64,000 bases of DNA from the NCBI GenBank assembly GCA_964526285.1, contig CAZGIW010000007.1:9815-73814 (forward strand). The letters run 5' to 3'. The first letter of the stretch is position 1; each line of letters opens with the position of its first letter. Below, one piece after another: positions 27,257-35,203 of the stretch. The position numbers and the translations under genes were made by a program. Source of the stretch: CAYMAZ01 sp964526285 (GTDB lineage Bacteria > Bacteroidota > Bacteroidia > Bacteroidales > DTU049). The notes below the pieces were generated by a model. The model saw only the letters and a list, made by a program, of their open reading frames with translations. It did no database searches and had not been told where the DNA came from.

Positions 27257-28438
27257 TTATTGAATAACAGATAAAGACATATGGTGTCCATCCAATCCGG
27301 GATTAACAATAGCATCATAAGTTCCAAGAATTCCATCTCTTTTTGCCTGTACCGAAAGAGTGTAGTTTGCCCCAATGGTTAAACCAGTTAGAACTCTTGA
27401 AAAACTACAACTCCATGGAGTGACAGTACCTGTCATATCATCATAACTTTGAATTTTAGTATTTGTACCGCCTAAAGAAGCTCCATTGTTTAACACTCTG
27501 AATTGAACAAAGGCCATTGAATTTGTGTAACCATATCCTGCCACACTGAAATTGACATATGCAGTTGTTGTAATAGCTGTAAATGTAAAAGTCATAGCTC
27601 CAATAGTTGACCAGGAAGTAGTACTTATTGTATGAGATGCAGAAAGAGAAGATCCCTGAATTAAATTAACTCCCGGAGGTCCCTGTATTCCCTGAGGTCC
27701 TTGTGGCCCCTGTGGTCCCGCTGGTCCTGCCGGTCCTGTTGCTCCTGCTGGTCCCGCCGGTCCTGCTGGTCCCGCTGGTCCTGTTGCACCTGCCGGTCCC
27801 GCTGGTCCCGCTGGTCCCTGTGGTCCTGCTGGTCCTGTGGCACCTGCCGGTCCTGGATCACCCTGTGGTCCCTGTGGTCCTGCTGGCCCCGCCGGTCCCG
27901 TTGCACCTGCCGGTCCTGTTGCACCTGTAGCACCTGTTGGTCCCTGAGGTCCTGCTGGTCCTGCTGGTCCCGCTGGTCCCGCTGGTCCTGTTGCACCTGC
28001 CGGTCCCGGATCACCCTGTGGTCCCTGTGGTCCTGCTGGCCCTGCCGGTCCTGCCGGTCCCGTTGCACCTGCTGGTCCTGCTGGTCCTGCTGGTCCTGGT
28101 GGTCCCGGATCACCCTGTGGTCCCTGTGGACCTGTAGCTCCAATTATATCACATATGTTATACCATGTTGCTGTAGGTGCCTGATAGAAAAATACACACA
28201 AAGCATCTGTATCAAAAACCATCAGTCCGTTTGCCGGATTGGTAATAGCCAGCCTTTGTGAAGTATTCATCCGGGGAATCAACATCCCCTTGTCATTCGC
28301 AACCACATCAAGCGCTGCTGAAGGATCAGGCTGAGCTCCGGTTGGATTTATGCCTACGTTATACTGCGCATTGACAGTGAGATATAAAACTGTCAAAATC
28401 AGAAGAAATAAACTTTTGAGAAAATACATTTTTTTCAT
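27257..28438 (-). CDS. Secreted collagen-like triple-repeat protein
   Basis: The 393-aa protein has a signal peptide ending near VNAQ, then an N-terminal head (about 25-95) with ALDVVANDKGMLIPRMNTSQR and ANGLMVFDTD, a module seen at the start of many Bacteroidota tail-fibre-like proteins. Residues about 100-258 (DNA 27665-28141) are some 53 uninterrupted Gly-X-Y triplets built from GPA, GPQ, GAT and GDP, and should form a collagen-like triple helix. A C-terminal domain of about 135 residues (TISTTSWSTIGAMTFTF to MSLSVIQ) looks like a beta-sandwich trimerisation head. There is no T9SS tail. The neighbouring T9SS type B gene starts 8 bases upstream in transcription order, suggesting an operon for a surface fibre. 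Confidence 0.88.
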   Translation of the reverse strand: MKKMYFLKSLFLLILTVLYLTVNAQYNVGINPTGAQPDPSAALDVVANDKGMLIPRMNTSQRLAITNPANGLMVFDTDALCVFFYQAPTATWYNICDIIGATGPQGPQGDPGPPGPAGPAGPAGATGPAGPAGPAGPQGPQGDPGPAGATGPAGPAGPAGPAGPQGPTGATGATGPAGATGPAGPAGPQGPQGDPGPAGATGPAGPQGPAGPAGPAGATGPAGPAGPAGPAGATGPAGPAGPQGPQGPQGIQGPPGVNLIQGSSLSASHTISTTSWSTIGAMTFTFTAITTTAYVNFSVAGYGYTNSMAFVQFRVLNNGASLGGTNTKIQSYDDMTGTVTPWSCSFSRVLTGLTIGANYTLSVQAKRDGILGTYDAIVNPGLDGHHMSLSVIQ

Positions 28439-28446
28439 AATGATGT

Positions 28447-29724
28447 TTATTTAATTAATGCTACGATTCCGTTTAATGTTTGAATTTTATTATTCATGTC
28501 ACTGAAAATCACATACCACACATAGACATCCTGTTTGCATTCAGAATCATTGTGTGTACCGTCCCATCCATTCTCCAGATTATTACTTTCAAATATTTGT
28601 TTTCCCCATCTGTCAAATATGTAAAAGACATATTCATCAGGTTCATAACCGTTGATAAAAGGTTTGAATTCATCGTTTACTCCATCTCCGTTAGGAGAAA
28701 ATGCATTGGGAACATATACATATTCAGCCTGCTCTTCACCGGAAAGAGTCCACCATGCATAGAAATTCTGAGGTGTAATTATTGGAGTGGCTACAGTTAA
28801 TGCAGCTGCATTTGCATCGCCTGCTGGTCCCCAGTCGTTCCATGAATTGCCATCAGTATTGTGTCTGATAGCTTTGAGTGAATTTCTGTTAATCCCGTGA
28901 GCTGATGGAAAATCATACATGAAAGTGATATAAGCAGATGGTTTGCTGATGAATGTTGGTTCCACCAGCCAGAATCTATCAACTGTAATTGCCGGATCAA
29001 AGGGATCAAGTGATGATATTCCCGAAGGCAATGGGTAATTTGTTGTAGATGTAGGAAAAGTTGAAAAACTCATAAAACCTTCATCAGATCCTGATGTAGT
29101 GATACTCAGATTTAAATCAAGGTCATTATTTGCTGAATTTCCTGTGCCAAAAGGTATTTCAAAATTTCCGCTGCTGTTTTCAATGTTCCACAATATTATT
29201 CCTAATCCCTGATCAGGAGTGGTTTCAGAAAGAATAAAACCTGAAGAATAGGTAATGCCCTGTGGAGATGAATTATCAATGACAAAGGTGTTGGAATTAA
29301 GATCAAGAATTGCCTGCACATATAGCCTTCCGGCAACCTGACAAAAATCAGTCTGAAGTACCTTTCGACTGTTTTGTATATTCAGGTTTTCAAATCTTGT
29401 GGATGTGGTTCCCGAAATATTCTGAATTGCAGATCCGTTGAGAATTACTTCTCCGTCGGGAGCTGTTTCAATGTTGATGAATACTTCATTTGCTGAATTA
29501 TTAATGAAATCACGGTTGACTACCATCTTTCCATCAATATCCACAAAACCATCCTGACCTCCGGTTTGATTGATGTAATTGCCACCAATCACGAGCCAGG
29601 CTCCCTGATTAATTACAATACCATTGCCATTATTAACAACATTTTGTGAATTAAGCTGTGAGAGTGATAATGAAAAAACTGCAAGCATGAACAATGCTTG
29701 CAAAATGGAGTAAAATTTTCCCAT
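28447..29724 (-). CDS. Secreted protein with T9SS type B sorting domain
   Basis: The 425-aa protein has a signal peptide ending near QLNSQ and an N-terminal beta-rich region of about 25-330 with repeated Asn/Gly turns (GNGIVINQGAWLVIGGNY, DIDGKMVVNRDFINN), probably a beta-helix-like fold. The last 90 residues (YVPNAFSPNGDGVNDEFKP, FDRWGKQIFES, WDGTHNDSECK) are a gliding-motility-associated type B sorting domain, marking it for T9SS export. It is the first gene of a three-gene minus-strand run with the collagen-like and small Lys-rich proteins. Confidence 0.88.
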   Translation of the reverse strand: MGKFYSILQALFMLAVFSLSLSQLNSQNVVNNGNGIVINQGAWLVIGGNYINQTGGQDGFVDIDGKMVVNRDFINNSANEVFINIETAPDGEVILNGSAIQNISGTTSTRFENLNIQNSRKVLQTDFCQVAGRLYVQAILDLNSNTFVIDNSSPQGITYSSGFILSETTPDQGLGIILWNIENSSGNFEIPFGTGNSANNDLDLNLSITTSGSDEGFMSFSTFPTSTTNYPLPSGISSLDPFDPAITVDRFWLVEPTFISKPSAYITFMYDFPSAHGINRNSLKAIRHNTDGNSWNDWGPAGDANAAALTVATPIITPQNFYAWWTLSGEEQAEYVYVPNAFSPNGDGVNDEFKPFINGYEPDEYVFYIFDRWGKQIFESNNLENGWDGTHNDSECKQDVYVWYVIFSDMNNKIQTLNGIVALIK

Positions 29725-29753
29725 AAATAAATTTTTTCTTTTCCTTTGACTTA

Positions 29754-29761
29754 CAAATGTA
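29754..29761 (-). promoter_or_regulatory. Putative -7 promoter element of the collagen-like operon
   Basis: Read on the minus strand this is TACATTTG, matching TAnnTTTG, 30 bases before the ATG at 29724. The rest of the 218-base gap to the AAA gene shows no other feature. Confidence 0.45.
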
Positions 29762-29942
29762 ACACATGTCTAACAATCGGTTGTTAATATAAGTTAAAAA
29801 GTGTTAAAATAGTGTTAATTTGGGGTCTTGTTGGATATGCCCGAGAAAATGCAAATCATCTGCAAGTATATTTTATTAACGAAACAATTAGACACTCATC
29901 CTCTTAAACAGAATCAGATTTGTATTTGCAAAGAACTTATAA

Positions 29943-32192
29943 TCAATTAATTCCGAAATTTTTAAATCGTTCGTTGAGTTTGTTTTCCAGCACGTAAATA
30001 ATGATATATTGTGCACTTTCTTCAGTATATCCAGAGTTTTTAATCAAATTCTCAATAATGCGGTTTACTGTTTTTTTCAATTTTGTTTCAAATTTATTGA
30101 AGGTTTGAGTATTGTATGCCTGAACACATCTTTTGAAATGATCATTATTTTCGAAAGGAGCCAACACAGACTCCTTCAGATTATCCTGATATTTTCTCAG
30201 CAAAGCCAAAAACTGCTCGGTTTGCTCGATTGGAATATCATTCATTCTGATTTCTTTGGTGAGAGTTTGTGTAATATAAGTGAGATGTTCCTGTGTTCGC
30301 AGCTTTTCAATTACCTCAATATCAGTAGTGTCACCGTAAATAAATGGTTCAATTGAGTTGTAAAATTCATCATTTAGTTCAAATACATCACCCGTGTAAT
30401 GTGAACGAACATTTTCTCCTTTTTCAAAATTCAAAGCGTAGAGATAATTTTTCAAATCTCTTTTCATTTTGGTTTCATTGTAAAAATAGACTGCATCCTT
30501 TAGTTCGTCAAGTATATTGTATTCATAAAGATTAAACAAAGCATCAGAAAACTTTGCAGGGATGGCATTTTTCAGGGAGCTTTCGTTTCTGATAAACTCC
30601 ATAATTTGCAACATGTTGATTTCCTGAGTTTTCAGGTCATATTTGGAGATAAATTTATTAAACAGATTCAGAGATTGTCTTCCAGAAATTCCGGATTTTC
30701 CTTCAAATTCAGTGTCTGAAATGATACGCTTTCGTGTTTCTTTTTTAAAATTGGAAATATCAGCATCATCCAGCCATTTGGGAATTTTTCCAATGTATAG
30801 TTCCATTTTGAGCAACAAAAGATTTTCGTCAATATAGTTTTTATATTTTTCAGGTGTTTTCAGCCAGTTATCAAACACCGTTGTGTTTGTCAACATACGA
30901 CTGCTGATAATAAGTTTTGCAAAGTTTGTTAGTGTTCTTGGCATAAAAGCATCAATAACTTTGTTGCCAAATTTATGTTGCCATATACTGACTTCAGTAG
31001 TATAGTCAAGTACATAAGGAATTCGAATTGTTACAATTCTGTCTTTAAATGATTGCACATTTTCATAAGTTGAAGTATCCTCGGGATTAATCACTCCCAG
31101 AAACAAACTTCTGATTCGTTCTTCAATATGATTTACTTTATGAACTCCGTCACTTACAATTCCGTGAAGGTTCATAAGGCGTTCCTTGTTTTTATCTTTA
31201 ATGTCCATAAGGGCAAGGATCCCGTTGTTGGTATAGGCCAGATAGGAGTGAAGATAGGATACTTCATCAGTGCTAAACAGTCTGTTGAGGTTTTGCTGCA
31301 ATTCTCTGTTTTCAATAGCTCCAACCACAGGAGGATCTCCGGGATTGAAAATACTAACTCCCTTTCCGAAATGCCGGCTGAATTCCATTCTCCTTGCATA
31401 CACACGTTTCATAACCTGAGATGATTCTTTGTAAACAGTCATCAATTGATTGAACATCCCTCTGCAAAAGGCACAGGGTGTTTGCTTAAATACCCATTCA
31501 AACTCTTTACTGTTATTGAGTTTTTGTTTGAATTCTTTATTCTGAATGAGTTCTTCAAGAAAAGATTTTCTCAGGTGAACAGGAATAAGTGTAATTGGAT
31601 GGTCATTGTTGGGGCATGAAATTACAAGTTCATTCAAATCAGTTGTTTCGCCTGAAATATTATACCCTGGCAAATCATTCAATTTTAAAACCCAGGCAAT
31701 TTTAAACATGGCCCCTTCGGGAGATTGTGTGTAAAGTTCAAATTTTTCCAAAAGATTATTTAAAAAAGTACTCTTTCCGCTTCCCGGAGGTCCTTCAAAA
31801 AAATAAATCTGATTGTTTTGTACACCCTTTTTAAATGAATTGACAACACTCATAAACCGGTTGGCAAATATTCTGTCTGCATAAAATGGTTCAGTGCATC
31901 CATCCACCAAAAGATTGTTCATCTGGTAGTTCAGAAAACCTGCTGAATCTTTAGTCACCGGATATTCATCAAACCCTTCAGGGACATCATGATTGACCAT
32001 ATCAAAAAACAGCTGAAAAATATCTCTGAATGTTTTTTCAGGTTTGTGTGATGCACGAAACAAAAACTGATCAAAAGGCATGAGTGTTTCTATCCTCGTA
32101 TTATGGATTTGTTTTCCATAGGTTGCAATGAGGTTTTGCACATCATCAAGCGATTTTTGTCTGTCATTATTTTTTTTCAGAGGATTATTCAT
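29943..32192 (-). CDS. Second, diverged PrkA-like AAA+ protein
   Basis: The 749-aa protein is the last gene of a four-gene operon. Its N-terminal half looks like the PrkA AAA domain: Walker A GPPGSGKST near residue 135, and a hydrophobic strand GILALMDIKDKN as probable Walker B with NHIEERIRSLFLGVINPEDT after it. A CPNNDHP segment and CAFC further on could bind metal. The C-terminal half is helical without a motif I recognise. It shares layout with the 697-aa PrkA-type protein at the other end of the operon but is clearly not a recent copy. PrkA is a stress-linked AAA protein with reported Ser/Thr kinase or ATPase-protease activity; which applies here is unknown. The gene starts 12 bases after the spoVR-like stop. 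Confidence 0.8.
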   Translation of the reverse strand: MNNPLKKNNDRQKSLDDVQNLIATYGKQIHNTRIETLMPFDQFLFRASHKPEKTFRDIFQLFFDMVNHDVPEGFDEYPVTKDSAGFLNYQMNNLLVDGCTEPFYADRIFANRFMSVVNSFKKGVQNNQIYFFEGPPGSGKSTFLNNLLEKFELYTQSPEGAMFKIAWVLKLNDLPGYNISGETTDLNELVISCPNNDHPITLIPVHLRKSFLEELIQNKEFKQKLNNSKEFEWVFKQTPCAFCRGMFNQLMTVYKESSQVMKRVYARRMEFSRHFGKGVSIFNPGDPPVVGAIENRELQQNLNRLFSTDEVSYLHSYLAYTNNGILALMDIKDKNKERLMNLHGIVSDGVHKVNHIEERIRSLFLGVINPEDTSTYENVQSFKDRIVTIRIPYVLDYTTEVSIWQHKFGNKVIDAFMPRTLTNFAKLIISSRMLTNTTVFDNWLKTPEKYKNYIDENLLLLKMELYIGKIPKWLDDADISNFKKETRKRIISDTEFEGKSGISGRQSLNLFNKFISKYDLKTQEINMLQIMEFIRNESSLKNAIPAKFSDALFNLYEYNILDELKDAVYFYNETKMKRDLKNYLYALNFEKGENVRSHYTGDVFELNDEFYNSIEPFIYGDTTDIEVIEKLRTQEHLTYITQTLTKEIRMNDIPIEQTEQFLALLRKYQDNLKESVLAPFENNDHFKRCVQAYNTQTFNKFETKLKKTVNRIIENLIKNSGYTEESAQYIIIYVLENKLNERFKNFGIN

Positions 32193-32204
32193 TTTTTGAA
32201 TTGT

Positions 32205-33812
32205 TTAAATTTCAATTCGTGAAATCTGTTTGTTTTTGCATGTGTATAGCACGCGTCTTTCATCTAGCTTTACCTTACCTGGATTTGACTCATCCTTCAC
32301 TCTTATTACATCAGAAGTTTCCAGTTGAACCTGTGAGCCCCAGAGAAATTCAATACCAATGAGCACGTCAGGAATAAAATCTTTTACCAATTGTTTGCCT
32401 TCAAACTGATGCACCAGATACAGATTTTTTTCTCCTGTTTTATCAGCATCAACTTTAATTAAAGGAGGATGGTAAAGACTGTCAAGCAACATTTGTTTAT
32501 AGTCTTCAGCTTTGCGGCTTTTTATGTAATATTCAATCAGCCCGTTATCTTCATTCATCCTTTTTCCAACAACAAATAAATTGAATTTGTTTATAAAGTT
32601 TTGATCTACAAAGGTGTTGATAAATGTAAAATCAGAAAATTCCTTTCTAATATTAAAAATTGTTTCTTGACCCTTGCCCGTTTTACTGTCAAAAGCTTCT
32701 TTTTCAGTAGCATTTGTCATTCTTTGAAAGTAGTGTGAAAGTTTTCCTTTTTCAGCCAGTTCTTCAATGTAATAAAACATTCTCAGCCCAATGGCATAGG
32801 GGTTTAGTCCAATGCGACTGATTGATGTCACTCCGGCATTTACTCTTGCATAATCGGCTTCATGACCTGATATTCTTTTGTCACCAATGAAAAGCTTGTC
32901 ATGCCAATAGCTTGCCCAGCCTTCATTCATAATTTTTGTTCTGATTTGAGGAGCAAAATAAAAAGCTGTGTTACGGATGATAGTCATCACTTGCTGCATC
33001 CATTTGTTTTCTTCACGTTTTAGAAATGGACTGTTGTCACGGATATACATGAGAATATCATCAAAAGATGAGGCATCAGGCTGATATTTTGCAAAAAGCG
33101 AATCAAATTCAGGATATTTGTTTTGAACCTCAGAGAAAAACATTGTTCTGCCCACATCACCATGATTATCAACAAGTTCATTGTAAAGGTCTTTCTGTCT
33201 GTTGAGTTCTGTGATTGAAACTTTGGCAAAATCCTGAAGGAAAGTATTGAAAAAATACACAACTTTGTTGTCAGGCTCCATGCCTTGAGGGTAGGAGAGA
33301 CGGCTGAGTAAATTGAAATACCCTATGATATTATCAATGCTTCTGGAAAATTCAATAATATAATCAACCCATCTGCCATGCTTGCTTCTCAGTGATTCAA
33401 TCAGTCTTTTGTCGGCAAGTGCCACACCCACAAAATCATCATTCCATGTGTGTTCAAAAAGCTGATTGTTTTGAAAAAAATCAATATGACCAATCACATG
33501 ATAAAAGATCATAATGTTTAGCCAGTCTGGATTGTTGTCATTATAAAATGAAATGGCAGGCCTGCTATTGATTACAGTTTCGTATGGATTGGCAGGATAA
33601 AGTTTGTATTTTCCTTCTCCCTGAAGAACTTCAACATCATGCACCCAATAGTCGTATAAAGTAGGAATCATCACCTTTGGAGACAATTTAATCATGTCTT
33701 TGTTGGTCACAATATATTCTAAGGTTTCGTCAAAGAATGAAAGTCCTGCCTTTTTTGCCCTGGCCTTACATTCTTCCATAATAATTTTTGTTCTTTGGTC
33801 TATGAGATACAT
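32205..33812 (-). CDS. SpoVR family protein
   Basis: The 535-aa protein matches the SpoVR/YcgB family. It has the conserved block NPDWLNIMIFYHVIGHIDFF near residues 95-115, IMNEGWASYWHDKLF near 298, GLRMFYYIEEL near 345, and later EFSDFTFINTFVDQNFI. The several invariant His residues (YHVIGH, NEGWASYWH) could bind metal. SpoVR is needed for spore cortex formation in Bacillus, and its homologue YcgB lies with PrkA (YeaG) and YeaH in the enterobacterial stress-response set. The gene starts 2 bases after the DUF444 stop, so tight coupling is expected. Length agrees with the family. Confidence 0.93.
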   Translation of the reverse strand: MYLIDQRTKIIMEECKARAKKAGLSFFDETLEYIVTNKDMIKLSPKVMIPTLYDYWVHDVEVLQGEGKYKLYPANPYETVINSRPAISFYNDNNPDWLNIMIFYHVIGHIDFFQNNQLFEHTWNDDFVGVALADKRLIESLRSKHGRWVDYIIEFSRSIDNIIGYFNLLSRLSYPQGMEPDNKVVYFFNTFLQDFAKVSITELNRQKDLYNELVDNHGDVGRTMFFSEVQNKYPEFDSLFAKYQPDASSFDDILMYIRDNSPFLKREENKWMQQVMTIIRNTAFYFAPQIRTKIMNEGWASYWHDKLFIGDKRISGHEADYARVNAGVTSISRIGLNPYAIGLRMFYYIEELAEKGKLSHYFQRMTNATEKEAFDSKTGKGQETIFNIRKEFSDFTFINTFVDQNFINKFNLFVVGKRMNEDNGLIEYYIKSRKAEDYKQMLLDSLYHPPLIKVDADKTGEKNLYLVHQFEGKQLVKDFIPDVLIGIEFLWGSQVQLETSDVIRVKDESNPGKVKLDERRVLYTCKNKQISRIEI

Positions 33813-33814
33813 AA

Positions 33815-35170
33815 TTAGCTCACAATTTTCTTAATACTTTCAATCAAATCTTTTTCCTGAACAGTGTCTGCCTGAAATGCATCAATTTTAATGTACTCAG
33901 GTTTTTTTTGTAGTAATCCGGTTTTTTCAGTGTTTTTTTCCACATTGGTTTGTCCACCACCCGACCATGAGTTTTTGGCTACAGAAATACCGATACGGTT
34001 GGTAATATTACAAAGTCGTTCCAGTAAATCGCCATATTCTTTACCGTCTTCATCCCAGTCATCTCCATCAGTTCCATAAAATATATAAATATTGTAATCT
34101 CTTGTGAGATTTTCTTCCATTATAATCTTTTCGGTTAGTTGAAATGCAGGAGCTACACGTGTTCCACCGGCCACCTGCAACTGATAATAAGTGTGAAAAT
34201 CAGGAACTTCTTTTGCTTCTGTGTCGTGCAGGATAAAACGAGTGATGACATTGTTTTTGTACTGATACATGAGCCAACTGTAGATAAATAAATGCATTGT
34301 GGTTACTGCCTCAGTGGGCTTTCCCTGCATGGAACCTGAATAATCTCTGAGAAAAAATACCACTGCCTGTGTTTCAAAATCCTTTTCCTGTGACATAATG
34401 CGATACACCAGATCATCCGGACCCATCATCAGGTCTTCTGTGTTAACAGGTTCTCCAGGTTGGATTCGCCCCAGCAAAATGTTGGTTTGAATAATACGTT
34501 TCATGGTTGCCTTTTTCTCAAGCAATTGTCCAAAACGTCGGTTAATATCTGTCAGTTCATAAGTGAATTTTGAAAAAGCACGCTTTTTTCCTTTATCTTT
34601 CAAATTGGGAAGCTGAAATTTTTCTGTAAGAATCTTGCCCAAATCATAAGCGCGTGATGTCATTTCATGATCAGATCCATCACCCTGTCCTGCTCCCTGC
34701 CCTTCGCCTTCACCTTTTTGAGGCTGAGACTGTTGCTGTCCGATAACTTCACCCTCTTCTCCTTCTCCCGATCCACCGGTTTGCTGCTCATCATCTTCTG
34801 TAATACTGTCATCATGATAAAACTTTGGTTCTGTGGTTGTTGGAACAATAACAACTTTTGATTTGTTCTTGCCGGTTGGTTTCATCAGTTTTCCAAGCCT
34901 GATTCTTCGGGGAAACCCATCATCTTCACGTTTTTTGTCTCTGTCCAGCAATTCTTCAAGCGTTTGAAGTGAAGTAACAGGAGAAGTAACAGGTGAAAAT
35001 CCCGGCAGCACATCCCAATCTGTCAGTGTATAAATCATGTTTTCATCATTGAGTCTGTGGGAAGGCGTATTGCTTTCAGCATTATTCAATTGATGTGTTT
35101 CAATCTCAATAATCCTGCGCTGCTCCGGAGACAGATTTTCTGAATGATATGGTTCAGATTGTTTGTTCAT
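33815..35170 (-). CDS. DUF444 / UPF0229 (YeaH-like) vWA protein
   Basis: The 451-aa protein matches the YeaH family. An N-terminal charged region includes a Gly/Glu/Gln-rich linker (GGSGEGEEGEVIGQQQSQ near 130-150), then a von Willebrand A-type domain with FFLRDYSGSMQGKPTE, whose DxSxS form should bind Mg2+, and GGTRVAPAFQLTEKI further on. YeaH partners PrkA (YeaG) in E. coli, expressed in stationary phase and nitrogen starvation. Its role is probably as a MIDAS-type adaptor for the AAA protein, in the manner of MoxR/vWA pairs; this is inference. It begins 33 bases after the 697-aa PrkA-type gene. Confidence 0.93.
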   Translation of the reverse strand: MNKQSEPYHSENLSPEQRRIIEIETHQLNNAESNTPSHRLNDENMIYTLTDWDVLPGFSPVTSPVTSLQTLEELLDRDKKREDDGFPRRIRLGKLMKPTGKNKSKVVIVPTTTEPKFYHDDSITEDDEQQTGGSGEGEEGEVIGQQQSQPQKGEGEGQGAGQGDGSDHEMTSRAYDLGKILTEKFQLPNLKDKGKKRAFSKFTYELTDINRRFGQLLEKKATMKRIIQTNILLGRIQPGEPVNTEDLMMGPDDLVYRIMSQEKDFETQAVVFFLRDYSGSMQGKPTEAVTTMHLFIYSWLMYQYKNNVITRFILHDTEAKEVPDFHTYYQLQVAGGTRVAPAFQLTEKIIMEENLTRDYNIYIFYGTDGDDWDEDGKEYGDLLERLCNITNRIGISVAKNSWSGGGQTNVEKNTEKTGLLQKKPEYIKIDAFQADTVQEKDLIESIKKIVS

Positions 35171-35203
35171 TGAATACTCTCTTTTATTCTCGTCACTAAA
35201 ACT

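Noticed and set aside
27701..28261. Long plus-strand open frames rich in Cys, Trp and Ser opposite the collagen-like gene
   Set aside because: They are the antisense of the Gly-X-Y repeat; GC-rich triplet repeats keep several frames open. No start signal or family match.
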